Positions 11,657 through 20,607 of a stretch of 64,000 nucleotides of DNA are shown here, one piece after another. Positions within the stretch are counted from its first letter, which is position 1. Every line of letters starts with the position of its first letter. The position numbers were made by a program, and so were the translations under genes. Location of the stretch: assembly GCA_035765775.1 (NCBI GenBank), contig DASTWV010000024.1, positions 1 to 64,000 on the forward strand, in the 5' to 3' direction. The notes beneath the pieces are model-generated. The model worked only from the letters and a program-made list of their open reading frames with translations. It searched no databases and was not told the origin of the DNA. Source of the stretch: Actinomycetota bacterium (GTDB taxonomy: Bacteria > Actinomycetota > CADDZG01 > JAHWKV01 > JAOPZY01).

Positions 11657-11953
11657 CTAGTGCTTCCCTGCCGTACCCTGCACGAGCAGGCAGACCACGA
11701 TGGCGAACAGCGCGACACCTTCGATGAAGGCGGCCGTGATGATGGTGACGCCTCGGATGTCGCCGGTGGCCTCAGGCTGGCGGGCGATGGCCTCCGTGGC
11801 CCGCCCACCGACGAGGCCGATGCCGAGACCGGCGCCGATGGCTGCGAGACCGGCGCCGACGCCGGCACCGATGAGGCCGATACCCCAGTTCTGGGAAGCC
11901 GTGCTGGCCGAGGCCTGGGCGACGACGAGGAGGGTGGCGAGGACAGGGTGCAT
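11657..11953 (-). CDS. atpE: ATP synthase Fo subunit c (rotor ring)
   Basis: The proton-carrying ring subunit, 98 residues. It has two hydrophobic hairpin helices with the Gly-rich packing motif (GAGVGAGLAAIGAGLGIG), the polar loop ARQPEATGDIRG and the ion-binding carboxylate Glu78 in ITAAFIEGVALFA. The ligands look H+-type; no clear Na+ signature is seen. A ~22-residue hydrophobic leader precedes the usual start and may be an extra N-terminal segment. A strong ribosome site (AAAGGAG on the minus strand) precedes ATG 11953. Confidence 0.95.
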   Translation of the reverse strand: MHPVLATLLVVAQASASTASQNWGIGLIGAGVGAGLAAIGAGLGIGLVGGRATEAIARQPEATGDIRGVTIITAAFIEGVALFAIVVCLLVQGTAGKH

Positions 11954-11979
11954 AGATCTCCTTTCCGGTACGTACCTAA

Positions 11980-12762
11980 CTAGTGTTCGTGGGCTACCGA
12001 CAGACTGATGAAGATGGCAGACAGGACGGTGAAGATGTACGCCTGGATCAGGGCGATCAACGTCTCGAACAACATGATGAACAGGATGAATCCGGCGGAG
12101 GCTACGGTCTGCAGGATGCCCGACTGCGGGTGGGCGAAGTGCTCGACGCCGATAAGGAACCCGAAGAGGATGGCCAACAGCGCGTGGCCGGCCAGCATAT
12201 TGGCGAAGAGACGGACGGTGAGGGCGAAAGGCTTGGTGAACAGGCCCAGGAACTCCACCAGGAACACGATCGGGGCGATGGGCTTCGGCACGCCCTTGGG
12301 TACCAGGGTGGCCCAGTACTTGACGATGCCGTGCTCCCGCATGCCGGCTACCTGCACCAGGATGAACACCATCAGGGCGAGGGCACCGGTGACCGCGAGG
12401 TCGGCGGTGGCCACCACCAGGGCATCGGTGTGGTCGCCCGGGTAGAAGGGCGAGGGGAGCAGCCCGAAGACGTTGGAGAACAGGATGAAGAAGAACATCG
12501 TCCAGAGCAGCGGGAGGTACTTGCGGCCCCGCTCCGGTCCCAGCCAGGGGTAGACGACCTCGTCGCGCACCCAGATCAGGCCCACTTCGATCAGGGCGAT
12601 GGGCCCGCCCTTCTTCGGGGCTCCCGGCGTGATCCGCCGGGCGGCGATGCCGAACACCACGATCATGAACAGCCCGCACACCACCAGGAGCATCTGGTGG
12701 GCGCTGATCGGCCCGAGATTGAAGTCGAGCAGGTCGTTGGTGACGTCCGCCGCGAGCACCAT
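11980..12762 (-). CDS. atpB: ATP synthase Fo subunit a
   Basis: The stator half of the proton channel, 260 residues and polytopic. The essential Arg lies in PFALTVRLFANMLAGH. Other family segments are YLPLLWTMFFFILFSNVFGLLP and the C-terminal FETLIALIQAYIFTVLSAIFI. Its ATG overlaps the stop of the upstream small membrane protein as TGATG, indicating translational coupling. Confidence 0.96.
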   Translation of the reverse strand: MVLAADVTNDLLDFNLGPISAHQMLLVVCGLFMIVVFGIAARRITPGAPKKGGPIALIEVGLIWVRDEVVYPWLGPERGRKYLPLLWTMFFFILFSNVFGLLPSPFYPGDHTDALVVATADLAVTGALALMVFILVQVAGMREHGIVKYWATLVPKGVPKPIAPIVFLVEFLGLFTKPFALTVRLFANMLAGHALLAILFGFLIGVEHFAHPQSGILQTVASAGFILFIMLFETLIALIQAYIFTVLSAIFISLSVAHEH

Positions 12763-13184
12763 CAGGCCGCACTCCCGGTGATGTCGGGCGCCGGCGGGGC
12801 CCCCGGCGGTGCCGTGGCCCGCTGCCGCTCCACCATGAGCAGCTCAAGGCCCAGGTAGACGAAGAAGAACACCAGGAACGTGAGGGCGAAGGCGGCCGGG
12901 TCGATCGACGGCGTCTGCTCGAAGACCAGGTAGAGACCCACCAGGACCAGCAGCCGGCCGAGGAACCCACCCATGAGCATGGTCATGGTGCTGCGCATCC
13001 CCTTGCGGAGCGAACGGCGGGTGACGAGGGCCCCGACCCCCAGGTTGGCCAGCCCCACCCCGGCGCCGATCGCCGCGCCCCGCAGGCCGCTGGCGTCTTT
13101 GTGGACGAAGGCCACCGCTACGGCCAGCAGGATCACGATGAACGTCCCGGTGAGCAGCAGTGCCCGCTGCGCGGTTGCCGTCAT
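12762..13184 (-). CDS. AtpI-like membrane protein of the atp operon
   Basis: The 140-residue protein has four predicted membrane spans (about 8-26, 33-52, 70-88, 97-117) and a Pro/Ala-rich tail. Its size and place just upstream of atpB fit ATP synthase protein I, an assembly or Mg2+/c-ring accessory factor. Sequence identity within this family is low, so the call rests mainly on context. It overlaps atpB (TGATG) and the upstream gene (ATGA). Confidence 0.65.
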   Translation of the reverse strand: MTATAQRALLLTGTFIVILLAVAVAFVHKDASGLRGAAIGAGVGLANLGVGALVTRRSLRKGMRSTMTMLMGGFLGRLLVLVGLYLVFEQTPSIDPAAFALTFLVFFFVYLGLELLMVERQRATAPPGAPPAPDITGSAA

Positions 13185-13531
13185 GCCCTGCGATCCGGGG
13201 GGGTGGTCCGGTCGTCGGGTCCGGAATCGCTGCCCGTGCTGAAGTTGGTGTGGAGCAGATTCCAGGTCCCGGCCGCGAAGCCGAGCAGGAACCCGACGAT
13301 GGTGAGCACAGGCGAGGCGTGGAAATGCCCGTCGAGCCAGATGCCGAGCAGGGTGGGCAGCACCAGGAACATGGCGAACTGGATCCCGACGCCGACGAAG
13401 CGCAGGTAGCTGCGCTCGGTGTGCCTAGCCCGGTCGTGAGCCCGGTTGTGGGTTCCGTCGTCCGGGGCGATGCCGGGGCTCCTTTCTGGGGACGCGGTGA
13501 GAGTGTAGCCGCCCGTACCCATAAACCCCAC
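13181..13531 (-). CDS. AtpZ/AtpI-family small membrane protein heading the atp operon
   Basis: The 116-residue protein has a hydrophilic N terminus of ~40 residues, then two membrane spans (about 45-65 and 72-91) with the family-like GVGIQFAMFLVLPTLLGIWLD and GFLLGFAAGTWNLL. The spacing and the Gly/Trp pattern match the AtpZ ('F1Fo Ca2+/Mg2+ transporter') family, which works with AtpI in assembling or supplying the synthase. First gene of the operon. The 152-base spacer to uspA (13532-13683) contains TATAGT on the minus strand (13624-13629) as a possible -10, but I see no convincing -35. ATG 13531 could be replaced by a later start. Confidence 0.65.
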   Translation of the reverse strand: MGFMGTGGYTLTASPERSPGIAPDDGTHNRAHDRARHTERSYLRFVGVGIQFAMFLVLPTLLGIWLDGHFHASPVLTIVGFLLGFAAGTWNLLHTNFSTGSDSGPDDRTTPPDRRA

Positions 13532-13683
13532 GTCCCCTCGCCCACGCGCGCAGCCGCCCCAAGCCGCGAAGCTGGAGCAGCGACGACATCCGCCCTAGAT
13601 GTGTGTACGAATTTGCGGGCCGTACTATAGCAGCGGCCCGAGTTGACGGGTCGGGGTTGCGGGGGGCTCCCGGTGGCATGTGC

Positions 13684-14154
13684 TCAACCCTCGGCGAGTC
13701 CTCCCGGGACGATCACCACCGGCACGTGGGCGTGGTGGGCGAGCTTGTAGGTGACCCCGCCCAGGATCCGCCCGACCATGCCGCCGTGGCCCTGCGCTCC
13801 CACGACGATGAGGTCGGCGTGCTCGTGGGCGGCTACGTGGAGGAGGGCGTGGACGGCGTCGTCCTCGACCACCGCCGACCGGTAGGGAACCCCGGCGGTG
13901 CGCAGCGGCTCGCACCAGCGCTCGAGGGTGATCTCGGCGTCCCGCTTCCAGCCCGGGTGGCGGTGGCCGGAGAGATCCAGGCCGGCGGCGACCGCATCGG
14001 GGGCCCCGCGGAAGACCTCGGGGAGCTTGCCGGCGCCGTGCACCGCCAGGACCTGGGCACCGGTGGGCGCCGCCAGTTCGGCGCACCAGGCGGCGGCTGC
14101 CGCGGATCCCTCGGATCCGTCAAGCCCTACGACAATGCGGCTGATTGCGCCCAT
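13684..14154 (-). CDS. Universal stress protein (UspA family)
   Basis: A single 156-residue Usp domain: IVVGLDGSEGSAAAAAW at the N terminus and a C-terminal ADLIVVGAQGHGGMVGRILGG. The nucleotide motif G-2x-G-9x-G-S/T is present except that its last position is Gly, so ATP binding may be weak. ATG 14154 fits the homology; the much longer open frame upstream is antisense to the hybrid kinase. It is divergent from the kinase (99-base spacer). Confidence 0.85.
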   Translation of the reverse strand: MGAISRIVVGLDGSEGSAAAAAWCAELAAPTGAQVLAVHGAGKLPEVFRGAPDAVAAGLDLSGHRHPGWKRDAEITLERWCEPLRTAGVPYRSAVVEDDAVHALLHVAAHEHADLIVVGAQGHGGMVGRILGGVTYKLAHHAHVPVVIVPGGLAEG

Positions 14155-14253
14155 CTCACTGGCTGGATACCCCGCTGCGGCCGGGTCTATACCTATCGTG
14201 CCAGGATATGTTCGCCGACCGTTTCCCGCGGTGCCCATTAGCCTATTTCCAGC

Positions 14254-16488
14254 ATGGGTTCTTCTATGGATGCGGCTATGAATGCGGCGCTCCCGGGGCC
14301 CGTGCGCGTGGTGCTGGTCGACGACTCCGCGCCCATCCGGCTGCTCCTGCGTGCCGTCCTGAACGGGGCGGGGGATTTTGCCGTGGTGGGCGAGGCGGAA
14401 GACGGGGTGGCCGCCGTCCGCCTGGCCGGCGAGCTCCGGCCGGACCTCGTGCTCCTGGACCTGCTCATGCCCCGCATGGGAGGCCGGGAAGCCCTCCCGC
14501 TGATCCGGCAGGCCTCCCCGGCGACCCGGATCGTGCTCCTGTCCGGGGAGGACGGGGCGGAGCTGGGGGAGGCCGGGGTGGCAGCCGACGCCGTCCTGCC
14601 CAAGGGACGGCCCCCGGGGGAAATCCTGCAGGCGGTGCGGAAGGCGGCCGGACGGCAAGGGGGTCGGCCGGGCGGAGTCGCTGCGCCGGGCGGGGCGGCT
14701 CAGCCGGGCGGGGCGGCGTCTACGGCGCGCCCGGCGCTGGGTGCCGCCGATCTGGAAACGATCGGCAAGGCCGCCGCCCACGACCTGAAGTCGCCGCTGC
14801 AGGCCATCCTGGGCTTCGCCCACCTGTTGGAGGACCTCTACGGGGCCCGCCTGGATGACCAGGGTCGCCAGTTCGTGCACACGATCATCACGTCCACGGT
14901 CCGGATGGCGGCGATGGTGGAAGGGCTCTCGGTCTACAGCCGGGGGATCGCCGCCCCGCCTGCGGCGGTTGCCGTGTCCCTGCCGGCCGTGGTCGCCGGG
15001 GCACTGGCCAGGATGGAGGCCGACATCGCCTCGTCTGGAGCGCTCGTGACGACCGACGCCACGGGCGAGGTGGTGGGGGACCCCGCCCAGATCGCCGCCG
15101 TGATCACCGCCCTGGTGCACAACGCCCTCACCTGGGGGGCGGGGACCCCTCACCGGGTTGCGGTGCGGGCGGCCGCGGGGGGCGGCGGAGCCCAGGTCAG
15201 CGTCGAGGACAACGGGCCGGGGATCGCCCCCGAGCAGCGGGAGCGGATGTTCGGCCTCTTCGTCACCCAGCCTGGGGCCGCGAAGTCCGGCGCTCCGCCT
15301 GCGGCTCCGGCGTCCGGCGCTCCGCCTGCGGCTCCGCTGTCTGGCGCTCCGCTGTCGGGCTCGGCCGGGGTGGGTCTGGCGCTCTGCCGCCGCCTGGTGG
15401 CGGGATGGGGCGGGACCATTGCGATCACCGACGGGGCCGGGGGTGGCACCCGGGTATCCTTCACCATCCCGGAGGTTGCACCGGTCGTACCCGACGCGTC
15501 GGCACCATCGGGGGCTCTGCCGGCGCTCTCGGGGGAGCCTGAGTCTGCCCCCGCGGCGGGCGGTGGTGCGGTGTCTGTGGCCGGCGAGCCGGCCAAGGAT
15601 GGGGGTGCAGGGGTGGAGGCGCGACCGCCGGGGGTCCCCCGGGTCCTCCTGGTGGAAGACAGCGACGAGCACGCCGCCCTGGTGGCGGCCAGCCTCCAGC
15701 AGGTCTCCTTCGAGCTGTGCCGGGTGAACGACCTGCGGGCAGCCCGGAGTGCCCTGGCCGGAGAGCGGTTCGTGTGCATCCTGCTGGACCTGTCGCTGCC
15801 CGACGGGGAGGGCCTGGAGTCCCTCACCCAGGTGCTGGCGCTGGCGCCCGGGATCCCGGTCGTGGTGCTCACCTCGCGCGATGACGAGGCCCTGGCGGTG
15901 GCCGCCGTGCAACGAGGGGCCCAGGACTACGTCGTCAAAGGGGTGGACCCGGCGGTGCTCGCCCGGGCGGTGCGCTACGCCATCGAACGCAAGTCCCTCG
16001 AGGCGCAGCTCGCCCAGCAGGCGCTGCACGACCCGCTGACCGGGCTGCCCAACCGCACCCTGCTGCTGGCCCGGCTGGGGCCCGCCCTGGCCCGGGCGCG
16101 GCGCACCGGCGAGCGGGTGGCGGTGCTCTACCTCGACCTGGACGGCTTCAAGCCGATCAACGACCAGTTCGGCCACGAGGCGGGCGACGCCGTGCTGGTG
16201 GAGGTGGCCCGGCGCCTGAGCTCGGTGGTGCGCCCCCAGGACACCGTGGCCCGCATGGGGGGTGACGAGTTTGCCGTACTGTGTGACGGCTTCCCCGCCG
16301 ACGCCGAGATCCACTCGCTGCTGGCCCGCATGGCGGATGCCGTGGCGAACCCGATGGCGCAGGATCAGCAGGGTGGCGCCCGGCGGGTGACGGCCAGCAT
16401 CGGGGCGGCGTTCGCCCGGGAAACCGACAGCCCGGAAGACCTCATCCGCCTTGCCGATGAGGCGATGTACCGGGAGAAGCGGAGGTAG
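14254..16488 (+). CDS. Hybrid signalling protein: REC - histidine kinase - REC - GGDEF
   Basis: The 744-residue cytosolic protein has four modules. REC1 is ~18-132 (Asp69). HisKA/HATPase is ~170-408: His176 in AAAHDLKSP, N-box VHNAL at Asn290, EDNGPGI, and GVGLAL. REC2 is ~463-580 (Asp512). The diguanylate cyclase is ~588-744 with an intact MGGDEF (669-673) and an inhibitory RxxD site (Arg660-Asp663) exactly five residues upstream. No membrane span or sensor domain is seen, so input probably comes by phosphotransfer to REC1. Ala/Pro/Gly repeats interrupt the REC1-kinase linker (138-156) and the kinase ATP lid (341-371). ATG 14254; ATGs at 14266 and 14278 are alternatives. Confidence 0.88.
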   Translation: MGSSMDAAMNAALPGPVRVVLVDDSAPIRLLLRAVLNGAGDFAVVGEAEDGVAAVRLAGELRPDLVLLDLLMPRMGGREALPLIRQASPATRIVLLSGEDGAELGEAGVAADAVLPKGRPPGEILQAVRKAAGRQGGRPGGVAAPGGAAQPGGAASTARPALGAADLETIGKAAAHDLKSPLQAILGFAHLLEDLYGARLDDQGRQFVHTIITSTVRMAAMVEGLSVYSRGIAAPPAAVAVSLPAVVAGALARMEADIASSGALVTTDATGEVVGDPAQIAAVITALVHNALTWGAGTPHRVAVRAAAGGGGAQVSVEDNGPGIAPEQRERMFGLFVTQPGAAKSGAPPAAPASGAPPAAPLSGAPLSGSAGVGLALCRRLVAGWGGTIAITDGAGGGTRVSFTIPEVAPVVPDASAPSGALPALSGEPESAPAAGGGAVSVAGEPAKDGGAGVEARPPGVPRVLLVEDSDEHAALVAASLQQVSFELCRVNDLRAARSALAGERFVCILLDLSLPDGEGLESLTQVLALAPGIPVVVLTSRDDEALAVAAVQRGAQDYVVKGVDPAVLARAVRYAIERKSLEAQLAQQALHDPLTGLPNRTLLLARLGPALARARRTGERVAVLYLDLDGFKPINDQFGHEAGDAVLVEVARRLSSVVRPQDTVARMGGDEFAVLCDGFPADAEIHSLLARMADAVANPMAQDQQGGARRVTASIGAAFARETDSPEDLIRLADEAMYREKRR
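15286..15363 (+). repeat. 27-bp tandem repeat, ~2.5 copies, inside the kinase ATP lid
   Basis: A 24-base block beginning TCCGGCGCTCCGCC recurs exactly with a 27-base period (15286 and 15313), followed by a partial third copy. It encodes SGAPPAAPA/SGAPPAAPL in frame, between the F and G2 boxes of the HATPase domain. A looser 18-base-period repeat lies at about 14665-14721, in the linker before HisKA. Confidence 0.75.
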
Positions 16489-16492
16489 GTCA

Positions 16493-17521
16493 ATGCGCTA
16501 CGTCACCCTCGGCACCACCGGCGTCTCCGTCAGCCCCCTCTGCCTGGGGACGATGATGTTCGGGGCCTGGGGCAACCCGGACCACGCCGCGTGCATCCGC
16601 ACGATCCACGAGGCCCTCGACGCCGGCATCAACTTCGTGGACACCGCCAATGTGTACTCGGCGGGGGAGAGCGAGGAGATCGTGGGGGCGGCTCTCAAGG
16701 GGCGCCGGGACGAGGTGGTCCTGGCGACCAAGTTCCACGCCACGATGGGGCCGGGCCCCAACGACCGGGGCAATTCCCGCAAGCACATCTTCGCGGCGGT
16801 CGAGGGCTCGCTGCGCCGGCTGGGCACCGACTACATCGACCTCTACCAGGCCCACCGCGCCGACCCGGCGACCGACATCGCTGAGACCCTGGGGGCGCTG
16901 TCCGACCTGGTGCACCAGGGCAAGGTGCGCTGGATCGGTTCGTCCACCTTCTCGCCGTCGGCCATCGTCGAGGCGCAGTGGGCGGCGCAACGGCGGAACC
17001 TGGAGCGCTTCGTCTGCGAGCAGCCCCCCTATTCGATCCTCACCCGGGACGTCGAGCGGGAGGTGCTCCCCACCTGCGCCACCTACGGCATGGGGGTGAT
17101 CCCGTGGAGCCCGCTGGGCGGCGGATGGCTCTCCGGGAAGTTCCGGGCGGGCCGGCCGGTGGAGCTCACGGGCCGGGCGGCCCGGATCCCGGCCCGCTTC
17201 GACCCGGCCAAGCCGGAGAACCAAGCCAAGTTCGAGGTGGTGGAGGCCCTGGTCCCGCTGGCTTCGGCCGAGAGCGTCACCCTGCCGGTGTTCGGCGTGG
17301 CCTGGGTGCTGACCCACCCGGCAGTGACCGCGGCGATCATCGGTCCCCGGTCCTCCGAGCAGTTGGCGGGGCTCCTGCCGGCGGCGGAGGTCACCCTGGC
17401 GGAAGAGACTCTGGATGCAGTGGACGCCATCGTGGCGCCCGGGCACACGGTCAACCGGGCCGACCTGGGGGTGGCGACGCCGTCGCTTGAGGCGGCGGCC
17501 CGACGCCGCCATCCTGTGTGA
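16493..17521 (+). CDS. Aldo/keto reductase
   Basis: The 342-residue NADPH-dependent (beta/alpha)8 oxidoreductase has the catalytic tetrad Asp50, Tyr55, Lys80 and His121 (FVDTANVYSAGESE, LATKFH, LYQAHRAD). The cofactor end is AAIIGPRSSEQL. It belongs to the YajO/YghZ-like branch of bacterial AKRs with unknown physiological carbonyl substrates. The ribosome site GGAGGT (16481-16486) lies within the last codons of the upstream kinase, so the two are probably co-transcribed. Confidence 0.9.
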   Translation: MRYVTLGTTGVSVSPLCLGTMMFGAWGNPDHAACIRTIHEALDAGINFVDTANVYSAGESEEIVGAALKGRRDEVVLATKFHATMGPGPNDRGNSRKHIFAAVEGSLRRLGTDYIDLYQAHRADPATDIAETLGALSDLVHQGKVRWIGSSTFSPSAIVEAQWAAQRRNLERFVCEQPPYSILTRDVEREVLPTCATYGMGVIPWSPLGGGWLSGKFRAGRPVELTGRAARIPARFDPAKPENQAKFEVVEALVPLASAESVTLPVFGVAWVLTHPAVTAAIIGPRSSEQLAGLLPAAEVTLAEETLDAVDAIVAPGHTVNRADLGVATPSLEAAARRRHPV

Positions 17522-17556
17522 CTTGCCGTTGGGATCCCTTGCCTAAGTCGCCCCAG

Positions 17557-18723
17557 TCAGCCCGGGGTGGCGGCGAGGGCGACCACGGGCGGCGGCGGAG
17601 GGGGAGGGCCTAGGAGCGCCCGGCAGGCGCACGTGCGCGTGCCGGTGCTGGGACCGTAGAAGGCCGCCGAGCCGAACGAGAAGACGCCGCCGTCGGATGC
17701 CGCCAGCCAGTAGCCCTGGCCGTCCTTGGTTGGGGCTATCCCCACTATCGGCCCGTTGAGGTGGGCGGGTGCCCGGAAGGCCGGGGCACTGCCGAACTCA
17801 CTGACTGACCCGTCCGCATGCGCCAGCCCGTATCCCCTGCCGGTTGGCGTCTCGGCTATGCCCACGACGGGGCTGGCTTTGGGGCTGGAGGCATCCGATC
17901 CAAGGAACGGCGCGTCGCCGAAGGCGAACACCCCTCCATCCCGAGCCGCAAGCCAGTAGCCGCCGCCGTCGGTGGTGGGAGCGATGCCTACGACGGGAGC
18001 GTTGAGCGTGAGCGGCTCCGCCGAGCCGAAGAAGCCCGCCTCGCCGAAGGCGAAGACGCCGCCGTCTGCCCCGGCGGTCCAGTAGCCCGCTCCGGTGGTG
18101 GGGAGGGCGGCGATGCCGACCAGTGGGGCGTTCAGGGAGATGCGCTCCCCGGCCTGGCCAGCGTCGCCCGCGCCCGAAACCTCACCGTCACCCCAACCGA
18201 ACCAGTACCCGGCCCCGGCGGTCCGCACGGTGAGGGTGTCGTTGGCGTAGGCCCCGGTCAACGGGTTGCCGCCCGTGGTGCACGACGCAGCGACCGTCAC
18301 GGATCCGGTCTGGGGGCCGAGGCGCACGGTCCCGCTCCACGACCCGTCGGGGCGCAGAGGGATCTGGGTTGGGGCCGGCTGGGGGATGGCGGCCGGAGGG
18401 ATCGGCCCCTGGGCTGGGGTGAGGGTGGCGCTTGCGGGAGGGGGGCCGGGGATGCCGTTGGCGAAGACTTCCGGGAATTCCCCTACCGTGGCGGTGGTGG
18501 CGGGGGCGGGGCAGGGGTCGACCGACGTCACGGTCACCTTGGCTCCGGCGGCAACCAAGGTGGGCGTCACGGAGAAGCGCAGGGCGTTGGGGATGAGTGC
18601 AGGCCCCCGGGGTGGACCCAACGCGGCAGCGGGCGGGGTGATGACCCCCGGGACGGCGAGAAAGGCGACCGCAAGTAGACCGAGCACCTCTCGTACGCGG
18701 CGACTGCCGAACCGTCCGTCCAT
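17557..18723 (-). CDS. Secreted protein with GYWL.A.DGG.F.FG repeats
   Basis: From ATG 18723 the product is 388 residues: signal peptide (about 1-34, VLGLLAVAFLAVPGVITPPAAA), an Ig-like or beta-sandwich region (~45-165), then about five ~47-residue repeats with the core GYWLAARDGGVFAFG followed by APVVGIAPT. These repeats are common in Acidimicrobiia and mycobacteria and probably form a beta-propeller-like surface domain. One unit is degenerate (GYGLAHADGSVSEFG). The C-terminal tail is poly-Pro. Ligand and function are unknown. An alternative start is 18747. A second repeat protein fused to an L,D-transpeptidase lies at 20703. Confidence 0.75.
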   Translation of the reverse strand: MDGRFGSRRVREVLGLLAVAFLAVPGVITPPAAALGPPRGPALIPNALRFSVTPTLVAAGAKVTVTSVDPCPAPATTATVGEFPEVFANGIPGPPPASATLTPAQGPIPPAAIPQPAPTQIPLRPDGSWSGTVRLGPQTGSVTVAASCTTGGNPLTGAYANDTLTVRTAGAGYWFGWGDGEVSGAGDAGQAGERISLNAPLVGIAALPTTGAGYWTAGADGGVFAFGEAGFFGSAEPLTLNAPVVGIAPTTDGGGYWLAARDGGVFAFGDAPFLGSDASSPKASPVVGIAETPTGRGYGLAHADGSVSEFGSAPAFRAPAHLNGPIVGIAPTKDGQGYWLAASDGGVFSFGSAAFYGPSTGTRTCACRALLGPPPPPPPVVALAATPG

Positions 18724-18786
18724 GACACTTCGCCCATGATATGGCATCCGCTCTCCAGCCGCCCGAACGCGCCGTGCCGGTCGGGC

Positions 18787-19215
18787 TCAGCCGCTGATCG
18801 CCGACTGGCCGATCACGTGGGTGGGGTGGATCCGCACCAGGAGCTCGCCCGGCACGGCGTTGCGGGCGCCGTAGGACTCGGCGAGGTCGTCGCCCATGTA
18901 GCGCCGGGCGATCCGGGTCGCCCACGCCCCGAGGTCGTCCAGGTCCCGGCTGATGGTGGCGGTGCCTTCGATGATCACGTAGGAGTAGGGCGGTGCCTGG
19001 TCGTCCACCGACATGGCCACCCGGGGATCCCGCAGCAGCGTGCGCCCCTTCACCGAGGCGTGCCAGGTGGTGAAGACGACGGTGCCGTCGTCGTCCAGGA
19101 CGAACCAGACCGGCGCCACGTGCGGCCGGCCGTCCGTGCGGACCGTGGCCAGCTTGCCGGTGCGTGTGCCCTCGGTGAGGAAGGCCCGCCACTCGGCCTC
19201 CGACATGGGTGGCAT
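18787..19215 (-). CDS. PPOX-class (F420/FMN) oxidoreductase-like protein
   Basis: The 142-residue split-barrel protein has the pyridoxamine-phosphate-oxidase-like pattern GKLATVRTDGRPHVAPVWFVLDDDG, RVAMSVDDQ and a conserved RRYMGDD near the end. Actinobacterial members of this size are usually F420-dependent reductases (FDOR-B) or FMN/haem-binding proteins; cofactor and substrate are not deducible. ATG 19215 or ATG 19206 may be the start. Divergent from murA with 60 bases between starts. Confidence 0.75.
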   Translation of the reverse strand: MPPMSEAEWRAFLTEGTRTGKLATVRTDGRPHVAPVWFVLDDDGTVVFTTWHASVKGRTLLRDPRVAMSVDDQAPPYSYVIIEGTATISRDLDDLGAWATRIARRYMGDDLAESYGARNAVPGELLVRIHPTHVIGQSAISG

Positions 19216-19275
19216 GGAAGGCACCCTACGACAAGCCGCAGTAGAGCTGGGCTGCAGGGGTATGATCCGCCCTCG

Positions 19276-20583
19276 ATGAGTTCCCTCACCATCGTCGGCG
19301 GGCGCCGCCTGTCCGGCACGGCGACGATCTCGGGCGCCAAGAACTCCGCTCTCAAGCTGATGGCGGCCACGCTGCTTGCCCGGGGGGAAACCACCCTCAC
19401 CAACGTTCCCCGGATCATGGACGTCTTCACCATGACCGAGGTACTGCGCCACGTCGGGGCGAAGGTCGGCTTCGAGGGCCAGACGCTGCGGATCGACACC
19501 TCCGGCGACCTCCGTTCCGAGGCCCCTTACGAGCTGGTGCACAAGATGCGGGCGTCCGTGAATGTCCTCGGGCCGTTGCTCGCCCGCCAGGGGCATTGCC
19601 GGGTGGCCATGCCCGGCGGCTGCAACATCGGGACCCGGGGGATCGACCTGCACGAGCAGGCCCTCATGCGCCTGGGGGCCAGCTTCCACTTCGACCACGG
19701 GTACCTGGAGGGCGTGGCCCCGGCGCTGCGGGGGGCGCGGATCGTTCTGGAGTACCCCAGCCGCGGGGCCACCGAGAACGTGCTCACGGCCGCGGTGCTG
19801 GCCCAGGGCCGGACGGTGATCGACAACGCCGCCCGGGAGCCTGACATCGTGGACCTGGCCGGGTTCCTCAACCAGATGGGCGCCTGTGTGCGGGGGGCGG
19901 GGACCTCGACGATCGAGATCGAGGGCGTCGGGGCCATGCACGCCACCGAGTACCGGGTGCCCTCCGACCCCATCGAGGCGGGCTCGCTGGCCCTCGCCGT
20001 GCTGGCCACCAAGGGGGAAGCCGAGCTGATCGGCGCCCGGCCCGCGGATCTCGAGGTGTTCCTGGGCAAGCTGGCCGCCTCCGGGGTGCACTGGGCACCG
20101 ACCGACCGGGGCCTGGAAGTGGCACTGGCCCGGCGCCCGCTGGGGGTCGATTTCGCCACGCTGCCGCACCCGGGCTTCCCCACCGACCTCCAGGCCCAGA
20201 TGCTGGCCTACCTCTGCACCGCCGAGGGCACCAGCATCGTCTCCGAGAACGTCTTCGAGTCCCGCTTCGCCCACGTCGCCGAGCTGGGGCGCATGGGGGC
20301 CGACATCCGGGTGGAGGGCCACCAGGCCGTGGTGCGCGGGGTCTGGCGCCTGGAGGGCGCCCCGGTGGTGGCCCATGACCTGCGGGGCGGGGTGGGCCTG
20401 GTGATCGCCGGCCTGGACGCCGACGGGGTGACCGAGGTGCGAGACATGCACCACGTGGAGCGGGGTTACGAGGACCTGCCGGCCAAGCTGGTAGCCCTGG
20501 GTGCTGAGGTCGAGGCCTCTGACTGGGGCGTGGTGGACATCCGGGAGGCTGAGGCGATGACCGGAGGGGCCACGACCGGCTGA
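19276..20583 (+). CDS. murA: UDP-N-acetylglucosamine 1-carboxyvinyltransferase
   Basis: MurA commits UDP-GlcNAc to peptidoglycan synthesis using PEP. The 435-residue product has ISGAKNSALK (Lys22, Asn23), the active loop MPGGCNIGTRGIDLH with the PEP/fosfomycin-reactive Cys116, and RGGVGLVIAGL near the C terminus. Mycobacterial MurA has Asp at the loop position and is fosfomycin resistant; this protein keeps Cys. ATG 19276. Confidence 0.95.
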   Translation: MSSLTIVGGRRLSGTATISGAKNSALKLMAATLLARGETTLTNVPRIMDVFTMTEVLRHVGAKVGFEGQTLRIDTSGDLRSEAPYELVHKMRASVNVLGPLLARQGHCRVAMPGGCNIGTRGIDLHEQALMRLGASFHFDHGYLEGVAPALRGARIVLEYPSRGATENVLTAAVLAQGRTVIDNAAREPDIVDLAGFLNQMGACVRGAGTSTIEIEGVGAMHATEYRVPSDPIEAGSLALAVLATKGEAELIGARPADLEVFLGKLAASGVHWAPTDRGLEVALARRPLGVDFATLPHPGFPTDLQAQMLAYLCTAEGTSIVSENVFESRFAHVAELGRMGADIRVEGHQAVVRGVWRLEGAPVVAHDLRGGVGLVIAGLDADGVTEVRDMHHVERGYEDLPAKLVALGAEVEASDWGVVDIREAEAMTGGATTG

Positions 20584-20607
20584 GCCGTGCGGCTGAGGTG
20601 CCGGGCA

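Noticed and set aside
13684-16314. 876-codon minus-strand frame continuous with uspA
   Set aside because: Only the last 156 residues are UspA-like; the rest is antisense to the hybrid kinase gene and has shadow composition.
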